Source: Laburnicola sp. R22_1 (lineage: Eukaryota > Ascomycota > Dothideomycetes > Pleosporales > Didymosphaeriaceae). Taken from it: 64,000 nucleotides of DNA. This document shows positions 58,078 to 64,000 of this stretch, piece after piece. Under the pieces are notes generated by a model, which saw only the letters and a list, made by a program, of their open reading frames with translations, had not been told where the DNA came from and did no database searches. Where the stretch lies: positions 1,292,501 to 1,356,500 of the forward strand of contig JACONQ010000013.1 in the NCBI GenBank assembly GCA_014281115.1, read 5' to 3'. The translations under genes were made by a program, and so were the position numbers. Each line of letters begins with the position of its first letter. Positions within the stretch are counted from its first letter, which is position 1.

Positions 58078-59386
58078 CTATCCCATAATACGCCGTCGTC
58101 TTCCACTGTCAACACTCACTGTATTGTCCGGCCCAATCGAAATGCTCAAACTTGAATCTCCATCTTCTGACGCACCTCTTCTTCTTAGTGCAGCTCCGCC
58201 TTGAGACTTGCTCCGCTCGTTATTGATGACGAGCCAAGTTGCACCACCGTCTGGATCTTCTTGCTGCATGAGCTGAAGCTGTGCTCCGTTGCGTCCTCGT
58301 GGGCGTGGCGACTTTGGCGACGGCGGAGGCAGGAACAATGTGGTAAACTTGGTGACCCTGATCGGTAGCGTAGTAAGGGCCGTAGGTAGTGGGATTGATT
58401 CCACAAGCGTGACTTTTTCGAGTGGGAGGGTTGAGAGGAGTGAGGCTGGCAAGTCTGCGGGGGAGCAGGCCACGATGACGTGACGGAGGTGTGTGTTTGA
58501 CGTATAGAAGGATAGGTTTTCTGTGACGCGGTTGGCATAGTCATACAGGAAGGATATTTGGAACAGCACTAACCTCTGACCTTGCGACCTGCGCTACCCT
58601 CTTTACCGACTCCGATATCGACAAAATCGAAGTTCGCTATCCGTCCACTGAAACCAGTCGAGGCGGCACGGAGCTGGCCTAGGTTCCTCAGTTTATCTTG
58701 TCGAACAAGGTAGTTCGCCATTCCTTCCAGATTAGCATACACCCGCACAAGAACATCCAGAGCGTCTGCATCGTCAAATTGCGGCCGTAGATATTCCCTT
58801 GTCCGGATGAGGAGCTCGTCGGCCAAAGCTTCACCACCTTGTGCTTTCCGTGTTAGATATTTATCTAGGAACTGAAATTGTTAACCAAGTAGCTAGCCTC
58901 CAAGCGAGAAGGATGACGCACTAAGAATCCGTCGGCATCGGCGTCGATAAGAACCAGTGCGAATGGTCGTCGTGCCTATACACTGCATAAGAAAGGAAAC
59001 ACGTCGGTAGCCAAAGCAGCAGCGGACCTGTCGTTGTGCCAGCGCGCTCTCTTTCTCTCTTGCTTCTACGACTTCGGCTTGCAGTGTTCGGCGGACACTC
59101 TGCTCCGAGTTGAGATCGAGTTCGGTTTGGGCGAGCTTCGCCTCTGTCTTTTCGAGCTTCTCTAACAATTCCTGCGTGGTGGGGTTCGTGGATTAGCCCT
59201 CGCGTAATGTATCCAGACGCTTTGTTCGCTGGGTTTTGCAAGAAAAGTCAGTCGTACCTCGATCAGCTCATATCTCTTTTCTTCTAGAATCTTGAACTGG
59301 GCCAACCGCTCGCGGTACGTGGTTGGAACAGGTGGAGCTGCCGGAGCCGCTGGAGCTGGAGTGTCGGCCATTTTGCTGGTGGGCAT
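58078..59386 (-). CDS. DUF7923-like protein with coiled coil
   Basis: Five exons: 59386-59258, 59171-59028, 58975-58922, 58871-58574 and 58520-58078; 355 aa. A coiled coil (ELLEKLEKTEAKLAQTELDLN) comes first. Then the domain found in fungal tandem-CCCH proteins: RPFALVLIDADADGFL, GGEALADELLIRTREYL, YANLEGMANYLV, FDFVDIGVGKEGSAGRKVRE, and HLRHVIVACSPADL. The last intron (58521-58573, GTTAGT, CACAG) removes an apparent frameshift and restores KVRENLSFY. The C-terminus is disordered and Arg-rich (SGRRRRIMG). No CCCH finger is present, although relatives usually carry one after this domain. Start is ATG 59386 or 59371. Confidence 0.78.
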
Positions 59387-60175
59387 AGGTACATCTGGGG
59401 CAACCTTGCATTTAAACAAACGCAGTGCGTGTTTTGGGTTCGGCGCGTCATGTTGGGCCTAGGTGGCCCTGCATGCAGGTGAAGCGGTGACCCGGTCATG
59501 ATTGAGATGTTCAACGTAGCGGGCCCTGATTGGCTCGCAGAGTGGAGGCTGCGAACGTGATTCGAGGCTTCGCACCTCTAGCTGACCGGATGCGCAGGTG
59601 GATGTGCGGGCGGGATTGCGCTGGCGGGCGAATATGCGTGTGGAGGCGGAGTTGGTGTCGCGGGGCGGGCTTTTGATCATTTGCTATGAGGTCAAGGTCA
59701 AGTAGCATGCTTCTCAGTATTATACACCTAGCATTCGTATCCCCCACGCCCCGTATGCGCCTTTATTCGCACTCGCCGTCTTCTTCCGGGTTTATTTAAG
59801 CCGGATTAAGTTAACAAAGACCTCGATGACTCCATTGGCAATCGATTACCTTGATCGTATCTTAATTCGATATCGCCAAAGGCAGTTGCTGGAGTTTATA
59901 AAATCCGGACGCTTTGCACCTTTGAGATCAACTACGCGACTCACTATATGGAAATTCTTGGTCGAGCAATTATATGGTCACTTTAGCAGCCGACGCGACA
60001 GCACACCTATGCAGTTTACTTTTACAGACCCATTCCACATACATACAGTATAGTACAGTTACACCTCACAGGGCCTTCTAATACAGCTGTAAGACCACGG
60101 CCTTCTGAAAACTCCACCAAGATACAACTCTTGCATAGACAAGTATCCTCGTTCCCGGGTCCTCGATCTTGTAAC
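59387..60175. other. intergenic 0.8 kb
   Basis: No supported gene. Upstream side of the DUF7923-like gene and 3' flank of the RRM gene. Confidence 0.5.
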
Positions 60176-61225
60176 TCAGTCATTCCTCGGGGACGAGCGC
60201 TCCGTGGTCATTTGCCTCGGACGCGTCGAAGCCCATGCCTCGTCAATTTCTGCAGGCGCTAGACCCTTCGCTTGCAACTCCTCCAACATACTCTTGCTTG
60301 CCCTTCCAATTTGGTACGCTTTACGCTCATCGATCTGAGCTGGCTGGACCCATATACGCCTATCTTTCACGACGGTATCGTGCATAGTGCGGATAGCCTC
60401 GTCGCAGCCCTCTTTCGTTTGGAAATCGATGTGACAGAGGAACCTAGGGTGGTGCGTTTTCTCTCCCATCTGAAGCGTTGGATCGCTCAACGCCTCAATT
60501 CCGAATTGTGAAAATGTCTCCTTAATGACTTGCTTGTCTGTATGACGGCGCTCCCGTGGTGTGGCTTTTAGGTTGCCCCAAGCAGGCGCCGTGACAGAAA
60601 CATGGATACGGCGACCGTCGATGAGAGGCTGGATTGCTGTCCTAATACCGGCTTCATTGTAGATTACATGACGTGTAGTATCTCCTGGATTGGCCCATAC
60701 GTGGTCTTCCTTCAACGGCCTCAAGAACACTTTCTTACCGAGCGACTCGTTACCATTGAGCTTCTCCACGGCTTCCTTGGCTTGTTGTTCGTCTTTCAAT
60801 TCCACAAATGCGTATGTGTTATTCACGAACCTGAAGCGGTCCAATAGTAACTGGATATCGGAGCTGTGGTTCGTCCACCGTTAGCTAAAGTCGCGTGACA
60901 GAGCCTGGAATCAAGATCTGGGAGCGTTAAAAGACGCGAAACAGTGGACATACATCTTAAACCCGGCGTTTTCGATCATTGCTTCGACTTCACCCTTCGC
61001 AGCGCGCTTCGATACGTTTAGCAGTATGACCGAGCGTGCATTCTTTTCCAACGAGCCGGTGGTTCGTTCTTGAGCCGCTTCCTGCAAGAAGTGGGAGCTC
61101 GATACGAATGAGCGGACTGAGGGGACGGTGCTGCGGGTCGGAATAAAGATGGAGCTGGCAACGCGCGCCGAAGAACCCCTGGAAATGAAGGTTCGACCGA
61201 GCGAGTAGGCCCGGGGTAAAGGCAT
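60176..61225 (-). CDS. mitochondrial two-RRM RNA-binding protein
   Basis: Exons 61225-60954 and 60863-60176; 319 aa. Intron is 91 bp, phase 2 (GTATGT, GCTAACG, CACAG). The presequence is Arg/Ser-rich (MPLPRAYSLGRTFISRGSSARVASS), typical of mitochondrial import. RRM1 is split by the intron: RSVILLNVSKRAAKGEVEAMIENAGFKI then NNTYAFVELKDEQQAKEAVEKLNG. RRM2 covers RRIHVSVTAPAWG to RRIWVQPAQ with FLCHIDFQTKEGCDEAIRTM. No other domain. Probably binds mitochondrial RNA. It shares a 262-bp divergent promoter with a paralogue-like gene at 61488. Confidence 0.85.
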
Positions 61226-61389
61226 GTTGAATTGGGAAGGCGGAAGCACCAGATACTGTAGCGACGGCGTGCAGAGCGAAATACAATGGAAATCGCGACA
61301 ATTGGATGTTGTTGAGATGGAATCGCGCGTATATGAAAGTTTCATATCATTTTGAAGGGCTTGGGGCGCCGGCTCGGGCGCTAAGAGAC

Positions 61390-61411
61390 CACGTGATTTC
61401 TTATCGATAAG
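61390..61411. promoter_or_regulatory. E-box and CTTATCGATAAG palindrome
   Basis: CACGTG at 61390-61395 is followed by the perfect 12-bp palindrome CTTATCGATAAG at 61400-61411. Both lie between the two divergent RRM genes, so they could serve a shared promoter. Function inferred from position only. Confidence 0.45.
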
Positions 61412-61487
61412 TTAGACCTGTCACCGCCTGTGCACTGGGCAGGCACATCTCAACCACCTTTGACATCCTCCCGGTCTCTTCTACCGA

Positions 61488-62785
61488 ATGCTCATTCAAT
61501 TCATCTACACGATGTCTCTGCATATATTTTCACATGGCTCACGTGCTAGAAGCATGTTCATGCCCTACACTCGACATGCTTTCTCTCTTGTGACCTGCAC
61601 ACCTTTTCTCCCGTTCGCAGCGCGTCAAACGCCTAAGAGACGCATCTCTCGAGCCGCCCCTCGACTGCCCAGAGAAGCCACTGCAAAATCTGCGGACCGT
61701 CCGCTTTTGCAAACAAGATATGAAGTGACCGACAAATTTCCATCAGACTGGCGCCACCTGAACTATGGCTTCACTGCTGATGTCGTCCCTCGGATCCTTC
61801 ATCTGAAAATCCCCCCGATTTCGACCAAGCCGGATGTAGAAGCATTGTTGACCACAGCTGGATATTACGCGTAAGTCTTGATGCATTATATGCACTATCC
61901 TGGGACGGACAAGACCAAATTGATTCACTCGCTGGTAGGGAAGAAATATTCATCGAACACGACCGATTCAACGGACGTTGTCACAACCAGTGCGAAGTGC
62001 AGTTTTCAGATCCGCACGTAGCTCAGCAAGCCCAGCAAGTCCTCGAACGATACACGTTGTTTGGCCGAAACATTTATGCCGAGCCATTGTCCACTTATCT
62101 ATTGGGCAGAAATTTAGTACTAGAGTTTGTTCTGACTAGGCGCGGGTGGCACGCGTCAGCATCAAGTTCGATTGCCGATGCTCAAATTCGTAGTCCTCTG
62201 AATAACCTATACCTGCATGATTTTCTTCAGCCAATGAGGGAGAAGAGACGTCTCTGGATACAGAACCTAATTCGACACAAAAAAAGGGATCAAGTATTTT
62301 ATTCCTTGATGTATGATCTCAATGTTCTGGGAATCTCGAAATCACTTTATCGACGACCAAGGAACAGGCGCTCACCTTTGACCGGCTGGATGGTATATAT
62401 AGACTTCGAAACCCACAGCGAAGCCGAGGAAGCCCGAGATAGACTGCATGGTCTTGATCTATTCGGTCTGCGCTTGAATGCCAGTTTCGCGGGTCTTAGA
62501 GATACCGGCACAGGCTCCGCGAAAGGGACGAACCTGGAAGACTGGGAGAATGAGGTAAGCCAAAGTTTAGCTATATGTAGACTGAGTGTGTCCTAGCATG
62601 GTCGTGCGGCTGAGATACGCAAGGGTCTGTTTTATTGCTTAACCTCTGCTGACTTTTGTTTTCAATCTCAGGAGATTCGAAAAAAGATACTCCGAAAACA
62701 CGATAGATCTGCATGGGGTGATCCACAATCTGTGGTTGGAATGCGACAGGAGGAGCAGAATACGCTTATGTCTAAGCGTCCGTAA
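61488..62785 (+). CDS. mitochondrial two-RRM-like protein, paralogue
   Basis: Exons 61488-61870, 61939-62554 and 62672-62785; 370 aa. Introns are 68 bp (phase 2, GTAAGT, GTAG) and 117 bp (phase 0, GTAAGC, CTCAG). A basic N-terminus (HGSRARSMFMPYTRHAF, TPKRRISRAAPRLPRE) suggests mitochondrial import. First RRM-like fold: RILHLKIPPISTKPDVEALLTTAGYYA, split by intron 1, then NQCEVQFSDPHVAQQAQQVL. Second: RRLWIQNLI to GWMVYIDFETHSEAEEARDRLHG. The order presequence, RRM, RRM, and an intron in phase 2 at the same point of RRM1 match the divergent neighbour. The RNP motifs are poorly kept, so RNA binding may be weakened. It ends 19 bp from the P450 stop. Confidence 0.8.
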
Positions 62786-62804
62786 TCTCCATGTGCTCAA
62801 GCCA

Positions 62805-64000
62805 CTACAACTCTCTTGTCCGGAACTGCAAAATCGGCCCATCCTTCATACTGGCAAACCGGTCCTCGATCTGATACTCCGTTGCCCGCGTCCTTCCAAC
62901 CTCTAGATCTTTATTACCCGCGCCTAACGTCGTCCCAGGTGCCAGTCTCAGATCGAACAGAAACAACACTCGCGCAATTGTAACAGTCAACTCTACATAC
63001 GCCAATCCTTTACCAATGCACCCTCGAGGACCGATACTGAAAGGGCAAAACCCTGCATGGGCATCTGGCAGTTGGCTGTGCAGAGGATTGGCAGCAGGAT
63101 CGGAAAGCCAGCGTTCGGGGATGTAGTCGAATGGGCGTGGAAAGTAATCAGCATTGTGGTGAATACCATAATGAGGAACACCAACGTCGACTCCGGCTGG
63201 GATATGGTGACCGTCGATGTCGATACCGCCTGGAAGGACTTGCCGGGGGAGAGCACCTGCAACCGGAGGAGTCATACGCATCGATTCGTCGATGCACGCG
63301 CGCAGATACGAACAGCCGCTGAGCGATGGACCTGTTATAATCTCTTCAACGTCTGAAAAAGCAGTGCGAATTTCTTTGCACAGCTTCTGCAGTGTCACCG
63401 TATTATGTGCAAGATAGAAAAATGTCGCAGCCATGGCCGTCGACGTCGTATCTGAACCAGCTATGATCAGGAGATTTGATTCGCCCCACAACTCGTCCAT
63501 GCTGAATCCATTGCCAGTCTCGGGGTCCTTTGCGTTCAACAAGTGGTAGAAGAAGTCCTTGCGGTCGACATCGAGGCCCATCTTGGTCCTTTCCATTGCT
63601 TGTGACTTGCTGTACTGCATGTACTGGCCACGTTGTGCAGCAATCTTTCGGAATAGTATCTTGTCCAGGTGCCAGTTGTGTATCGTCAGATGCGTGCCGC
63701 ACTGTCCGTGTCAGCACCTCTCTTCCCACGCGGTGAATCGAAACCTACAATGAGATGTCGGTGTGCTGCATTCCCAACCAAGTCAACCGCGAAACGATTC
63801 ACCGGGCTTTCCAGCATGCCGAATGCCTTCCCAAACACCAAGTCACCCATGATATCGAAAACCAACCAGTTGCACCAATTTGCCACATTCCACGCCTCGT
63901 TCCACCCTTTACTCTCCTCTCCCTCCTTGCCGTTCTCGCCCAACAAGCGACACGCCGTCCGCACGTTCGCCAAGATATACTTCTCCAAGCTCTTAATCGC
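62805..64000 (-). CDS. cytochrome P450, 5' end beyond the window
   Basis: Exons 64000-63749 (continues past the window) and 63701-62805; 47-bp intron, phase 0 (GTAGGT, GACAG). Only the C-terminal 383 residues are here. Seen: helix C/D region (NWCNWLVFDIMGDLVFGKAFGML), I-helix AGSDTTSTAMA, the ExxR motif in DESMRMTPP, PERW, and the heme loop FSIGPRGCIGKGLAYVE with the Cys ligand. A class-II microsomal monooxygenase is expected, but the membrane anchor lies outside the window. The substrate is unknown. It faces an RRM gene tail to tail; no other secondary-metabolism gene is visible in the window. Confidence 0.93.

Noticed and set aside
58560..58600. Apparent frameshift in the DUF7923-like gene
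   Set aside because: A 53-bp GTTAGT/CACAG intron restores KVRENLSFY, so the gene is intact.

Overview
The window is nuclear DNA from a filamentous ascomycete (Pezizomycotina; Dothideomycetes is my best guess but unproven). The basis is eukaryotic gene structure with about 38 short introns (mostly 47-80 bp, many with CTAAC-like branch points), typical filamentous-fungal families (MHYT-domain protein, fungal rhodopsin-like membrane protein, EthD-like protein, NmrA-like reductase, PLC-like GPI protein, DUF7923-type protein, P450), fungal-sized intergenic gaps and a hAT transposon. Exon boundaries were placed by hand from reading frame, splice motifs and family conservation; no transcript data were used.

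Layout. 1-5095: gene-poor, with T-tract boxes, TATA-like sites and short degenerate tandem repeats. 5096-17437 (all minus): Sok1/Tcp11 protein, a small Cys-rich protein, choline-phosphate cytidylyltransferase (PCT1), CIA1 WD40 protein, MHYT membrane protein. 17438-19632: nothing convincing. 19633-24573: unknown protein, a divergent mitochondrial acyl-CoA thioesterase, unknown protein. 25834-33104: Lys-rich secreted protein, tiny Cys-rich protein, porphobilinogen synthase (HEM2), small CRIB protein. 33267-36367: a complete hAT element with 8-bp target duplication and a frameshifted transposase. 36404-44263: rhodopsin-like membrane protein, an EthD-like pseudogene broken by a stop codon and a 160-bp MITE, a two-TM protein, a GPI-type PLC-like protein. 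45831-52422: unknown proteins, a 98-aa TM protein ending 9 bp before an NmrA-like reductase, and a Ser-rich zinc-ribbon-like protein. 53334-64000: peroxisomal Pcs60-like acyl-CoA ligase, SPF45-like splicing factor, DUF7923-type protein, two head-to-head mitochondrial RRM proteins, and a P450 cut by the window edge.

The genes are mostly independent housekeeping functions (phosphatidylcholine, heme, cytosolic Fe-S assembly, splicing, peroxisomal acid activation, mitochondrial RNA) mixed with lineage-specific secreted or membrane proteins. No biosynthetic cluster is evident. The most notable signals are the promoter-like array at the left end, four probable GC-AG introns, a fresh-looking hAT-type MITE inside a gene, a possible bicistronic pair, and an inverted duplication of RRM genes that keeps its intron position.
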